Part shown: piece after piece, positions 16,335 through 26,209 of the stretch
Layout of the letters: every line of letters begins with the position of its first letter
Position numbering within the stretch: position 1 is the stretch's first letter
The notes under the pieces: model-generated
The model's input: the letters and a program-made list of their open reading frames with translations, nothing else
Told to the model about the DNA's origin: nothing
The model's database searches: none
Made by a program: the position numbers and the translations under genes
Assembly (NCBI RefSeq): GCF_024639605.1
Contig: NZ_JAHEHZ010000016.1
Location: 1-36,770 of the forward strand
Direction: 5' to 3'
DNA from: Roseobacter sp.
GTDB lineage: Bacteria; Pseudomonadota; Alphaproteobacteria; Rhodobacterales; Rhodobacteraceae
DNA: 36,770 nt

Positions 16335-16790
16335 TCAGGTTCGTGCAAAAACCGAGGTCAGGATATCCGCCAGTGCGGTGGCATCCTGCTGAGAAAAAGC
16401 GTCCGCCTGGTCGCTGTCGATGTCGAATACCGCGATCAGGTCCCCTGCCGCGTTGCGCACCGGCAGCACCAGTTCTGACCGCGTGGAGCTGGCACAGGCG
16501 ATGTGATCCGGGAAGGCCTCCACGTCTGCCACAAGCTGCACTTCACCACTGCGCGCCGCCGCCCCGCAGACGCCACGGGAAAACGGGATCACCAGACACC
16601 CATGCCCGCCCTGATAGGGGCCGATTTTCAGTAACTCAGGCTCTGTTACGCGGTAAAACCCGGTCCAGTCAAAGCGCGTGTCTGCATGGTGCACCTCGCA
16701 GACAACTGTCGCCATGAGCGCCACCTCATCGGTCTCATCCTCGATAAGGGCGCCGATTGTCTGCGCCAGATCGCCGTAATCAACCTGCAT
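16335..16790 (-). CDS. msrC: Free methionine-(R)-sulfoxide reductase (GAF domain)
   Basis: A 151-residue single GAF-domain enzyme that reduces free L-methionine-(R)-sulfoxide. The three cysteines of the active site are Cys65 (GCLVIPF), Cys75 (GVCGAAA) and Cys99 (HIACASSTRSE). Their spacing, 10 and 24 residues, equals that of Cys84, Cys94 and Cys118 in E. coli fRMsr. The acidic VFDIDSD segment of the substrate pocket is also present. It follows the thiolase gene by 11 nt on the same strand, with GGAGCGG as ribosome binding site, so the two probably form an operon. Confidence 0.92.
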   Translation of the reverse strand: MQVDYGDLAQTIGALIEDETDEVALMATVVCEVHHADTRFDWTGFYRVTEPELLKIGPYQGGHGCLVIPFSRGVCGAAARSGEVQLVADVEAFPDHIACASSTRSELVLPVRNAAGDLIAVFDIDSDQADAFSQQDATALADILTSVFART

Positions 16791-16801
16791 GAACCGCTCC
16801 G

Positions 16802-17974
<1,173 letters not shown>

Positions 17975-18006
17975 ATCCTGTCCTCCTGGAGCACTTAAAG
18001 AGATTT

Positions 18007-18017
18007 GTAAGACTTAC
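18007..18017. repeat. Palindrome GTAAG-A-CTTAC between thiolase and STAS genes
   Basis: A perfect 11-bp odd palindrome lies in the 83-bp space between the divergent thiolase and STAS genes. It could be a shared operator. There is no other support. Confidence 0.3.
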
Positions 18018-18057
18018 CCCTTAGAGATGCGGGATAACCAGTGTCCGGGATCATATC

Positions 18058-18396
18058 ATGGAAATTTCCGCCAAAACAGAAGAGCAGTTGCGCATTGTGT
18101 CTGTTCAGGATGCCCGGATCGACGCGGCCTGTGCCATCGAATTCAAAGATGCGATGCGCAGTGAAACGGATGGTGGTCCGGATGTTGTGGTTCTGGATCT
18201 CAGCCGGGTGGAATTCATTGATTCCAGCGGCCTTGGTGCGATTGTCGCTGCGATGAAACACATGGGGGCTGACCGGAAACTGGCCCTGGCGGGGCTCACA
18301 CCGAAGGTGGAACGCGTGTTCCAGCTCACCCGTATGGATTCTGTTTTCAGCGTTTTTCCGACCCTCGACGGCGCGCTCGAGGAGCTCGGAAACTGA
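18058..18396 (+). CDS. STAS-domain anti-sigma factor antagonist
   Basis: A 112-residue single STAS domain of the SpoIIAA/RsbV type. The phosphorylation site is intact, with VEFIDSSGLGAIV (Ser56-Ser57) just before the second helix. In such systems the unphosphorylated form binds the anti-sigma kinase and frees the sigma factor. Its stop codon overlaps the start of the next gene (TGATG), an RsbW-like kinase, so the pair is coupled. No sigma factor or PP2C phosphatase gene is in this window. Confidence 0.93.
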   Translation: MEISAKTEEQLRIVSVQDARIDAACAIEFKDAMRSETDGGPDVVVLDLSRVEFIDSSGLGAIVAAMKHMGADRKLALAGLTPKVERVFQLTRMDSVFSVFPTLDGALEELGN

Positions 18397-18872
18397 TGAG
18401 CCGGAACGTACCGTCCCGGTCAGCGGGCGCACAGACTTTCCCATCCTTTGAGGTGTCGTTACTGAGCAGCGATCTGGCTGTGCGGGACGCCCTCGCGCGT
18501 ATCCTCAGAGAACTCGACCCGCTCAGCCTCGATATCGAGGAAACGGGAACGGTGGAACTTGTTCTGGCCGAGGTCCTCAACAACATCGTTGAGCATGCTT
18601 ATCCGACCGAAGCAGGCGGTGGTCAGATCAGAGTTTTCTGCCAGCCGGCCCAGGACGGGCTGCATGTGCGTATCACCGACTGCGGCGCAGCGATGCCCGA
18701 AGGACATCTGCCGCTAGGCAGGGCGGTTGAGGTGGACGTAGATTTCAGCGAACTTCCTGAAGGCGGATTTGGCTGGTTTCTTATCCAGGATCTCGCAAAG
18801 GATGTGGAATACGCCCGCGTGGGTGAACAGAACCGCCTGAGCATGCGTCTGCCGGTCGGTATTCCGGCATAA
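18396..18872 (+). CDS. RsbW-type anti-sigma factor / serine kinase (HATPase_c)
   Basis: A 158-residue GHKL ATPase-fold protein. The N box ELVLAEVLNNIVEHAY (Glu59, Asn62, Asn63, His67), the G1 box DCGAAMP near 95 and the glycine-rich GGFGWFLI near 123 are visible. It matches anti-sigma or anti-regulator kinases that phosphorylate a partner STAS protein, here very likely the one encoded directly upstream. A weak TGCCGG/CCGGCA stem spans the stop codon but lacks a T-tract. Its downstream target is unknown. Confidence 0.92.
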   Translation: MSRNVPSRSAGAQTFPSFEVSLLSSDLAVRDALARILRELDPLSLDIEETGTVELVLAEVLNNIVEHAYPTEAGGGQIRVFCQPAQDGLHVRITDCGAAMPEGHLPLGRAVEVDVDFSELPEGGFGWFLIQDLAKDVEYARVGEQNRLSMRLPVGIPA

Positions 18873-18999
18873 ACCGGTTCTTAATTCCTGTGACGCGGCG
18901 CCTTAATTATTCCGTGTAATTTCCTTAAACGATCCAATTGAGATCATATTGCCGCCTTGTTCAAAGGGCATACCTGTTCATGTAGCTGCATATAGCTTC

Positions 19000-19046
19000 C
19001 CTCGGCGCTGCGTGTTATAGCCCCCACCCAGTGCGCGGCGCCGAGG
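19000..19046 (+). promoter_or_regulatory. Long-looped 9-bp stem in the gamma-glutamyltransferase leader
   Basis: CCTCGGCGC (19000-19008) pairs perfectly with GCGCCGAGG (19038-19046) across a 29-nt loop, about 90 nt before the GTG start. It may be a leader RNA structure. The 262-nt gap (18873-19134) also contains AT-rich DNA with CTTAATT twice (18880 and 18902). No clear promoter boxes were identified. Confidence 0.4.
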
Positions 19047-19134
19047 ACTTCCCCCCCTGAAATCACAGTTGCGATGGACATCGGGTTTCCCGGTGTTAAA
19101 TAAACAACTGCTGAAAACTGACGGGAGAGACGCG

Positions 19135-20712
19135 GTGCGCGATTTTCATTTTCCGGGCCGGTCACCGGTTCTCGCCACAAACGGGATGTGCGCAACCTCG
19201 CATCCGCTGGCCGCAAAAACTGCCATCGATATTCTGCAGTCCGGCGGAAACGCCATGGATGCGGCGATTGCCGGTGCGGTCCTGCTGGGAATCTGTGAAC
19301 CTCAGATGACAGGAATCGGTGGCGACTGTTTTGTACTCTGGTCGGAAACTCCTGACAGCCCGGTCAAAGCCGTCAACGGATCCGGCCGGGCGCCGGCCGC
19401 CCTTGATGCCGCAATGCTGCGTGCCGATGGCCACGCAAAAGTTCCCCCGCTGAGCGCCCATGCTGTCTCAATGCCGGGTGCTGTTGATGCTTTTTGTTAT
19501 CTCTCAGACACCGCCGGCCGTCTCGGGCTTGCCGACATTCTGGCGCCGGTTATTCACTACGCAGAAACAGGTGTGCCCGTCGCGGCACGGGTTGCTTCAG
19601 ACTGGGCACAGGATGCGCCTGCGCTGCAGGGTCACGGTCGTGATCATTATCTGATCAACGGCAAAATCCCGTCGGGCGGCGAAATTTTCCGGGCACCGGG
19701 CCAGGCCGAAGTGCTGCGCCGTGTCGCGAAACATGGCCGCGACGCTTTTTACACCGGCGAGATCGCGGAAGACATGCTCGCGGCGCTCAGCGCTCAGGGC
19801 GGTCTGCACACCGCAGATGATTTTGCGAATGTGGCTGCCACGCCAACGGACCCCATCAGCGGATTTTACAACGACCTTGAAGTTGTTGAGCATCCGCCAA
19901 ACGGTCACGGGGTGACCGCCCATCTGCTGATGAATATTCTCGCTCAGTTCGACATCGCGGCGATGGATCCCTTTGGTACTGAACGCACGCATATCGAGGC
20001 CGAAGCCACCAAACTTGCCTATGACACGCGCAACCGTTTTCTGGGCGACGCGGGCCATATGACCCGTCTCGATCACATGCTCAGCATGGACACCGCCAAA
20101 GACCTTGCCGCGCTGATTGATCCGAAAAAAGCGATGCAAAGCGCCACAAAACTGTCCGAAACCGTACATAAGGACACGATCTACATCACAGTCATCGACC
20201 GTGACGGGATGTCCGTGTCTCTGATCTATTCTATTTTCAACGGGTTCGGATCAGGGATCGCCTCTGAAAAGTTCGGAATCCTGCTGCAGAACCGTGGCGC
20301 CGGTTTCACGCTCGAAGAAGGTCACGCAAACGAACTTAAGGGCGGCAAACGGCCGATGCATACGATAATACCCGGTATGCTGCGAAAAGACGGCAAAGTG
20401 ATTATGCCTTTCGGGGTAATGGGCGGCGCGTATCAACCCAACGGTCATGCCCGTTTCGTCTCCAACCTGACCGACTTTGGCATGAACCCTCAGACCGCGA
20501 TCGACGGGCCCCGTGCATTTGCGATCGAAAACGAGATGCGGGTTGAGCACAGCTATTCGCAGAAAGTGCGTCAGGAGTTGTCCGACCTGGGTCACAACGT
20601 CGTAGAGCCCGCGACCGCGATCGGCGGCGCTCAGGCAATTCTGATCCGCGATGACGGTGTGCTGGAAGGTGGGAGTGACCCGCGCAAGGACGGCTGCGCT
20701 CTGGGATACTGA
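19135..20712 (+). CDS. Gamma-glutamyltransferase-family Ntn hydrolase
   Basis: A 525-residue member of the gamma-glutamyltranspeptidase family, made as a proenzyme that cleaves itself before a threonine nucleophile. That Thr is residue 348, in KDTIYITVIDRDG. The family's FNGFGSGI segment follows. The chosen start is GTG 19135, 5 nt after GGGAGAG; an upstream ATG (19069) adds 22 residues without a good ribosome binding site. No signal peptide is visible, so it is probably cytoplasmic, unlike periplasmic E. coli Ggt. Roles could include glutathione breakdown or cleavage of other gamma-glutamyl or acyl amides. It is convergent with hspQ. Confidence 0.88.
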   Translation: MRDFHFPGRSPVLATNGMCATSHPLAAKTAIDILQSGGNAMDAAIAGAVLLGICEPQMTGIGGDCFVLWSETPDSPVKAVNGSGRAPAALDAAMLRADGHAKVPPLSAHAVSMPGAVDAFCYLSDTAGRLGLADILAPVIHYAETGVPVAARVASDWAQDAPALQGHGRDHYLINGKIPSGGEIFRAPGQAEVLRRVAKHGRDAFYTGEIAEDMLAALSAQGGLHTADDFANVAATPTDPISGFYNDLEVVEHPPNGHGVTAHLLMNILAQFDIAAMDPFGTERTHIEAEATKLAYDTRNRFLGDAGHMTRLDHMLSMDTAKDLAALIDPKKAMQSATKLSETVHKDTIYITVIDRDGMSVSLIYSIFNGFGSGIASEKFGILLQNRGAGFTLEEGHANELKGGKRPMHTIIPGMLRKDGKVIMPFGVMGGAYQPNGHARFVSNLTDFGMNPQTAIDGPRAFAIENEMRVEHSYSQKVRQELSDLGHNVVEPATAIGGAQAILIRDDGVLEGGSDPRKDGCALGY

Positions 20713-20735
20713 CCGCTCGCGTTGTCGCCGGTCAG
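20709..20735. terminator. Hairpin between convergent ggt-like and hspQ genes
   Basis: CTGACCG (20709-20715) pairs with CGGTCAG (20729-20735) around a 13-nt loop, overlapping both gene ends. Neither side has a T-tract, so it is at best a weak terminator. Confidence 0.3.
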
Positions 20736-21058
20736 TTCAGCTGAAAATGCAGCGGATAGGTGCCGTTCTGAAACGGACCGAACAGATCGGGGATGTCGGG
20801 GTGATCTACCGGCTCCCCCGAATAATCCGCCACCAGGTTCTGCTCAGACACATAGGCTACGTAATAGCTTTGATCATTCTCAGCGAGCAGGTGATAAAAC
20901 GGCTGGTCTTTGATCGGGCGGCTGTCTTCGGGAATCGCTTCATACCACTCTTCGGTATTGGCAAATTCCGGGTCGACGTCAAAGATCACACCCCGAAACG
21001 GGTGTTTCTTATGGCGGACAACCTGCCCAAGGTTATATTTTGCACGCGTTCTGATCAT
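20732..21058 (-). CDS. hspQ: HspQ / YccV-like heat-shock and hemimethylated-DNA-binding family protein
   Basis: A 108-residue protein of the YccV-like (HspQ) family. In enterobacteria HspQ helps remove denatured DnaA and primes the Lon protease. The family hallmarks are present: YNLGQVVRHKKHPFRGVIFDVDPEF, then PFYHLLAE and YVSEQNL. The start is set at ATG 21058 (MIRTRAKYNLG), which fits the family's N-terminus; longer frames upstream add sequence unlike the family. A GGGAG motif lies about 9-10 nt upstream. Confidence 0.9.
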   Translation of the reverse strand: MIRTRAKYNLGQVVRHKKHPFRGVIFDVDPEFANTEEWYEAIPEDSRPIKDQPFYHLLAENDQSYYVAYVSEQNLVADYSGEPVDHPDIPDLFGPFQNGTYPLHFQLN

Positions 21059-21142
21059 TACGTTGCAGCTCCCACCCTCTGTTAGTAAACGGTTTTCGGG
21101 GCAAATGTCCAACCATCGGACTCTTAAAACAGGAAACAGATT

Positions 21143-22024
21143 GTGAACCTGGCGCTGACAGTACTCGAAATTGTGGCGCCGGTCTTCCTGCTCGCAGCAA
21201 TAGGCTATGTTTGGGTTAAAACCGGGTTTGAATACCGGTTGCAATTTGTCACGCAGCTCGCGATGACATTATCCATGCCCTGTCTCATTTTTGTTTCCCT
21301 TATGGAAACAGAAATAGATGTGGGCGCCCTGACGGCCCTCTCGCTCGCGACCATCGTTGCCTACGGCGGGGTAACGATTGCCATTCTGATCCTCGTGAAA
21401 CTGATGCGGCTCGACAACCGCACTTTCACCAGTCCGCTGATTTTCGGGAATACCGGTAATCTGGGCCTGCCGCTGGCGTTTTTCGCCTTTGGCGACACGG
21501 GCCTGAGTTACGCCATCATTGTTTTCGCGATTATGCTGATCTGGAATTTTACGTTCGGGATCTGGATGGTGGCAGGACAGGGATCACTGACGAAAATCCT
21601 GCGCGAGCCGCTCTTCGGGGGTGCTTTTCTGGGCCTCCTGTTTATGTGGCAGGGCTGGCAGACACCGGTCTTTCTCACCAATACGCTCAGCCTTGTGGGG
21701 CAGCTTGGCATCCCGCTGATGCTGATCACTCTGGGCGTGGCGGTGGCCCGTCTTCAGGCGGGCGGCATGGTGCGGGCAATCCTGCTGAGTGCTGTGAAAC
21801 TTATTCTCTGCACGGCCATTGCCTGGGCTGCGGCCGACTACTTTGAACTCGGGCAGGTTGCTTTTGGCGTGCTGGTTGTACAGGTGGCGACGCCGGTTGC
21901 GGTGACCTCCTATATGCTTGCGGAAAAGTACGGCGCCCGGTCCGAGGATGTCGCAGGACTGGTCGTCGCGTCCACGCTCATGTCGGTCGCGGCCCTGCCG
22001 CTGCTGCTGGCCGCAGTTCTGTGA
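21143..22024 (+). CDS. AEC (auxin efflux carrier) family transporter
   Basis: A 293-residue inner-membrane protein with about nine to ten hydrophobic segments, matching the AEC family of secondary transporters. The conserved central SPLIFGNTGNLGLPLAFF segment is present, with the family's repeated N- and C-terminal bundle pattern (VQVATPVAVTSYMLAEKYG late in the chain). The start is GTG 21143 with AGGAAACAG upstream. It is divergent from hspQ. The substrate, probably a small organic or amino acid, is not known. Confidence 0.92.
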   Translation: MNLALTVLEIVAPVFLLAAIGYVWVKTGFEYRLQFVTQLAMTLSMPCLIFVSLMETEIDVGALTALSLATIVAYGGVTIAILILVKLMRLDNRTFTSPLIFGNTGNLGLPLAFFAFGDTGLSYAIIVFAIMLIWNFTFGIWMVAGQGSLTKILREPLFGGAFLGLLFMWQGWQTPVFLTNTLSLVGQLGIPLMLITLGVAVARLQAGGMVRAILLSAVKLILCTAIAWAAADYFELGQVAFGVLVVQVATPVAVTSYMLAEKYGARSEDVAGLVVASTLMSVAALPLLLAAVL

Positions 22025-22049
22025 AATTCGCCAATTCCCAAGCCCGGTT

Positions 22050-22078
22050 TTTTCAGTTAAACTGCATGAAAATATAAA
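22050..22078 (+). promoter_or_regulatory. Candidate promoter of the SLT lipoprotein gene
   Basis: TTTTCA (22050-22055) and TATAAA (22073-22078) are spaced by 17 nt in an AT-rich stretch 20 nt before the start codon. The odd palindrome CAGTT-A-AACTG (22054-22064) overlaps the -35 box and spacer and could be an operator. Confidence 0.45.
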
Positions 22079-22097
22079 AATAAAAAGCGAGAGGCAT

Positions 22098-22685
22098 ATG
22101 AGCAGAACTCTTCGCGCTATGGCATTGGTTTTACTGGTTGCGTCATGCGGAGGCGGCCAGGGAACGGCACCGCGTCACCTTGATGATGCCTGCCGCATTG
22201 CCCAGGAGCGCCCGCAATACATGAAGGCTTTTCAGGCCACGGAGCGTAAATGGGGTGTTCCGGTGCACGTCCAGATGGCGACAATGCATCAGGAAAGCAA
22301 ATTCATCTCCAACGCGCGCACCCCGCATAAATATGCGCTGGGGGTCATTCCGATGGGCCGGCAGTCAAGCGCATATGGCTATGCCCAGGCGCTCGACGGC
22401 ACCTGGGACGATTACAAGAAAGCCACCGGCAAGCGGTTCGCCCGCCGCGACCGGATCCGCGATGCGTCCGATTTCATGGGGTGGTACATGGTCACCAGCC
22501 GGTCGAAAAACGGCATCCGGCTCGATGACGCACGTCGCCAGTATCTTGCCTACCACGAGGGACACACGGGGTATTCGCGCGGGTCTTACAACCGCAAATC
22601 CTGGCTGCTCAGTGTTGCAGACCGAGTGGATGCGCGCGCCGATACCTATCAGGCACAGCTTGTTGCCTGCAGCGCGCGGCGCTAA
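22098..22685 (+). CDS. Lipoprotein with lytic transglycosylase (SLT)-like domain
   Basis: A 195-residue predicted outer-membrane lipoprotein. The signal peptide ends in the lipobox LVASC (Cys17). The mature part carries a lysozyme-fold SLT-like pattern: MATMHQESKF with putative catalytic Glu66, then SAYGYAQALDGTWDDYK, and a C-terminal YLAYHEG segment. It probably cleaves peptidoglycan glycan strands. ATG 22098 is preceded by GCGAGAGG; a longer frame from 21918 runs out of the AEC gene and is not used. It is convergent with lolA, with only 3 nt between the stops. Confidence 0.88.
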   Translation: MSRTLRAMALVLLVASCGGGQGTAPRHLDDACRIAQERPQYMKAFQATERKWGVPVHVQMATMHQESKFISNARTPHKYALGVIPMGRQSSAYGYAQALDGTWDDYKKATGKRFARRDRIRDASDFMGWYMVTSRSKNGIRLDDARRQYLAYHEGHTGYSRGSYNRKSWLLSVADRVDARADTYQAQLVACSARR

Positions 22686-22688
22686 ATC

Positions 22689-23294
22689 TCAGCGGTCGCG
22701 CGTCGAAACCGCGCGGCCTGCATCAAAAAGCGTCGATGACAGGCTCATGCCGGTCTCGAACTCACCCAGGATCACAGTTGTCGTGCTGCCGTTGGCATCG
22801 TTCACGATCCACTGGCGCAGCTCCACCGGATTATCGGTAAAACTCATCTGAATATTTCCGTATTCCGGATTCTCCGGATCCTGTGCTGTGACGATTGTTG
22901 CAGTACCGTCAAACCGGTGATCTGTCACCATCCGCGCGCGCGCCAGATTGATATTGCGGGCGAGAATGAGCGACAGCGGCGTGCGGTTCAGCGGATAGGT
23001 TTCCGGCGGCTGGTTCGACTTCTTGTCGATAATGACCACGGCAGAGGCTTCGGCGATCACCAGCGCCTGCTCGGGCGGGTCATATTCGAACCGCATGCGT
23101 CCGGGCCGGCTGATATAGAGCTTTCCCGTGCTGATCGAGCCGTCGTCGTTGATCTGCGTAAAAGCACCCTGCGCGGTCTTGAGATCGTTGAGATAGGCCG
23201 AAATCGCATTGAGCGAGAGCTGGTCCGCCGCGGCAGACACCGCACCTGCACAGATAAAACCGATAGCAAGAAAGACAAAACGGAAACGAAACAT
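22689..23294 (-). CDS. lolA: Outer-membrane lipoprotein carrier protein LolA
   Basis: A 201-residue periplasmic chaperone that takes lipoproteins from LolCDE to the outer membrane. It has a signal peptide (MFRFRFVFLAIGFICAGAVS), then the LolA fold: LKTAQGAFTQINDDGSISTG, RPGRMRFEYDPP and a central ILARNINL region. The start is set at ATG 23294, directly before the signal peptide; an upstream ATG at 23366 would add 24 residues that spoil it. It follows ftsK by about 100 nt on the same strand. Confidence 0.92.
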   Translation of the reverse strand: MFRFRFVFLAIGFICAGAVSAAADQLSLNAISAYLNDLKTAQGAFTQINDDGSISTGKLYISRPGRMRFEYDPPEQALVIAEASAVVIIDKKSNQPPETYPLNRTPLSLILARNINLARARMVTDHRFDGTATIVTAQDPENPEYGNIQMSFTDNPVELRQWIVNDANGSTTTVILGEFETGMSLSSTLFDAGRAVSTRDR

Positions 23295-23395
23295 AGCCGA
23301 AGCACCTTGAGATAACTGTTGTCTGATATGCCACATAGGGTGCGGCGGCCTGATATGCGATATCAAACCGGAAGATTGCCGCCGCTCTGCAGGTT

Positions 23396-26191
23396 TCAGC
23401 CCTGTTCAGGCACCAGAATATCCCGTTTGCCGACGTGGTTTGCGGGCGAGACCAGCCCCTGATCCTCCATCTGCTCCACAAGACGCGCCGCCTTGTTGTA
23501 GCCGATTGCCAGTTTGCGCTGAATATAGCTGGTCGAGCATTTACGGTCATTGATGACCACCTGCACGGCACTGTCATAAAGCGCATCTTCACCGTCGGTA
23601 TTACCGCCAAGACCCAGAACCGCGTCGATATCACTCTCTTTGTCATCGGCCGGGCCCTCAACCACGCCCGAGACATAATCCGGCTCGCCGAACTGTTTGA
23701 GGTGGTTCACGATCTCCTCAACCTCCTCGTCGGAGACAAACGGCCCGTGACAGCGGGTGATTTTGGCGCCACCGGCCATGTAAAGCATATCACCCATGCC
23801 CAGAAGCTGCTCAGCACCCATCTCCCCCAGAATGGTGCGGCTGTCGATTTTCGATGTCACCTGAAAGGAAATCCGCGTTGGGAAGTTCGCCTTGATCGTA
23901 CCGGTGATCACATCCACAGACGGGCGTTGCGTTGCCATAATCAAGTGAATACCGGAAGCACGCGCCATCTGTGCCAGACGCTGAATACAGGCTTCGATCT
24001 CTTTGCCCGCGACCATCATCAGGTCGGCCATCTCATCGACGATGACGACGATATAAGGCAGCGCGACGGGCGTGTTCTCTTCGGTTTCGAAAACCGGCTC
24101 GCCGGTGTCCTCGTCAAACCCGGTCTGCACAGTGCGGCTGAAGAGTTCGCCTTTGGACAGGGCCTCACGGACCCGGCCGTTATAACCTTCGATGTTGCGC
24201 ACGCCCATTTTGGACATCTTGCGATAGCGCTCTTCCATTTCTCCCACGACCCATTTCAGAGCCACAACCGCCTTTTTAGGGTCTGTTACGACCGGCGACA
24301 AAAGATGTGGAATGCCGTCATAGACGCTCAGTTCCAGCATCTTGGGGTCGATCATGATCATCCGGCATTCTTCTGGCGTCAGCTTATAGAGCAGCGACAG
24401 GATCATCGTGTTAATCGCCACGGATTTGCCCGAGCCTGTTGTTCCCGCGATCAGCAGGTGTGGCATCTTTGCAAGATTGGCCACGATCGGGTCGCCGCCG
24501 ATGTCCTTGCCAAGTGCAAGTGGCAGGCGCTGATTGCCGTCGCCAAAATCGCGCGTCGAAAGTATCTCCCGCAGCACCACCTTTTCACGGCTTTCGTTGG
24601 GCAGTTCAATGCCGATGACTGAACGTCCCGGCACGGTCGAAACCCGCGCCGAAAGCGCCGCCATGGAGCGCGCGATATCATCTGCCAGTCCGATCACACG
24701 GCTGGCTTTCAGGCCCGGCGCAGGCTCAAGCTCGTACATGGTCACGACCGGGCCCGGGCGCACCGCGACAATCTCGCCTTTAACGCCGTAATCATCCAGC
24801 ACGGTTTCCAGCATGCGCGCATTTTCTTCCAGCGCCTCATCACTCAGATGCAGACGCGGCACTTCAACCGGGTTTTCCAGCAGGTTCAGCGGCGGCAGCT
24901 CAAATCCCGGGTGGCTGTCGTCAAACGACAATCCGGGCTGTGCTTCGGCCTGGGCGCGGCGCGAGGGCAGCACGGGTTTGCGGACCGGTTGCTGAACCAC
25001 GCGGCGCGGCTCTGCAACCGGCACATGCGGGGCCTCTGTCTCCGGCTCCTCAAAAAGTGCAGTGTCCTCTTCTGCTGCGATCGCCGGGGCCGGCGGAACG
25101 CTCGCCCCCCGCGCTGTCAGCGGCGGCTCTGCCCGCGCACCGGACGTATCCAGAACCAGCGGGTCGGGACCGCGACCACGCCCCTGCGTCAGCGGCGCGG
25201 TAACAGGTGTGTGGATGGCTGTTCCCGACCGCACACGCGAGCGGATTACATCGGCAATCCGTGCCTTGATACGGTCCTCGCCGGGCGCGTCCGCGTCGTA
25301 ATCTGCACCGTCACAGCGATCCTCGTCTGTCTCAATCAACGGTTCCTGGCGGCGCATCATCCCGGGCATCCGCGAAAAGAGACCCGGCTTTGTTTCTTCG
25401 GGGTTGTGGAATGCGGGGGCACCGGTCGCCGGTGCCACTTCGGTGGTCAGGGCAGGCCCGGCAGCAGCAGCCCGGGTCTGTTCACGGCGATCAGCAAAGC
25501 TGGCAGACGCTGATTGCGCGGCCTGCAATGTGCGACTGGCACCCCGACCAAGCAGCGACATGATAACCGCATAGACCATCACCAGACCCAGCAGCAGAAA
25601 ACGCGCGATTTTTATGACTTCGGGTCGGGTAAACCCGAGCACAAAACCACCGAGCGCGACTATGCCCAGCGCCATCAGAAAGGACATCAGCTTGATCGTG
25701 ACAACGGACCCCACCGGCAACAGCGTCAGCAGCGCACCCATCACCGTGTCGCCGAAAAGTCCGCCGAGCCCAAAGCTGTGGGTATCAAGCCAGTTGCCAT
25801 CGGGCGTCAGTGTCGCGGCATAGATTGAACAGGCCGCAATCGCGATCGGCGCAAAAATCAGCCGCCCGATGGCGCGTTCAGCACCCGCATGCAGCGCAAA
25901 GCGCAAACCCCATACCACCAGCACAACGCCAAGCCCCCAGGAGCCCCAGCCCACGATCATAAAGAGCGGCGCTGCGATCGCCGCGCCGATCCGGCCCATC
26001 CAGTTCTGCGTCGGCTCATCGGTGGAAACCATCCAGTTTGGATCATCCGGTGAGTAAGACGCAATCATCGCACAGGCCATCAGCCCGAGCACAATCAGTA
26101 CCAGCCCGAAAAGCTCTTTGCCGCGTTTCTCCATCGCCTCAGCCATATTGCTGTCCAGCAGCGGGTCGCGTCCACGTGTCTGATATGCCAT
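23396..26191 (-). CDS. ftsK: DNA translocase FtsK
   Basis: A 931-residue septal DNA translocase that moves chromosome dimers for XerCD resolution and links segregation to division. The N-terminal part has four to five membrane segments (about 28-215). A variable linker follows (about 216-430). The motor has Walker A GTTGSGKS at 583-590 and Walker B VVIVDE at 715-720. The C-terminal gamma winged-helix (about 868-931), which reads KOPS sites, includes [20 protein letters not shown]. It begins 18 nt after the aminotransferase gene and precedes lolA, so the three probably share a transcript. Confidence 0.96.
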   Translation of the reverse strand: MAYQTRGRDPLLDSNMAEAMEKRGKELFGLVLIVLGLMACAMIASYSPDDPNWMVSTDEPTQNWMGRIGAAIAAPLFMIVGWGSWGLGVVLVVWGLRFALHAGAERAIGRLIFAPIAIAACSIYAATLTPDGNWLDTHSFGLGGLFGDTVMGALLTLLPVGSVVTIKLMSFLMALGIVALGGFVLGFTRPEVIKIARFLLLGLVMVYAVIMSLLGRGASRTLQAAQSASASFADRREQTRAAAAGPALTTEVAPATGAPAFHNPEETKPGLFSRMPGMMRRQEPLIETDEDRCDGADYDADAPGEDRIKARIADVIRSRVRSGTAIHTPVTAPLTQGRGRGPDPLVLDTSGARAEPPLTARGASVPPAPAIAAEEDTALFEEPETEAPHVPVAEPRRVVQQPVRKPVLPSRRAQAEAQPGLSFDDSHPGFELPPLNLLENPVEVPRLHLSDEALEENARMLETVLDDYGVKGEIVAVRPGPVVTMYELEPAPGLKASRVIGLADDIARSMAALSARVSTVPGRSVIGIELPNESREKVVLREILSTRDFGDGNQRLPLALGKDIGGDPIVANLAKMPHLLIAGTTGSGKSVAINTMILSLLYKLTPEECRMIMIDPKMLELSVYDGIPHLLSPVVTDPKKAVVALKWVVGEMEERYRKMSKMGVRNIEGYNGRVREALSKGELFSRTVQTGFDEDTGEPVFETEENTPVALPYIVVIVDEMADLMMVAGKEIEACIQRLAQMARASGIHLIMATQRPSVDVITGTIKANFPTRISFQVTSKIDSRTILGEMGAEQLLGMGDMLYMAGGAKITRCHGPFVSDEEVEEIVNHLKQFGEPDYVSGVVEGPADDKESDIDAVLGLGGNTDGEDALYDSAVQVVINDRKCSTSYIQRKLAIGYNKAARLVEQMEDQGLVSPANHVGKRDILVPEQG

Positions 26192-26209
26192 TACTCTGAT
26201 CCCTCGAAA

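Noticed and set aside
18850-18872. TGCCGG/CCGGCA stem at the end of the anti-sigma kinase gene as a terminator
   Set aside because: The stem is short, lies inside the coding end and has no T-tract.
23435-24622. Plus-strand open frame of 395 codons opposite ftsK
   Set aside because: Fully antisense to the conserved FtsK motor; its composition reflects the complementary codon bias.
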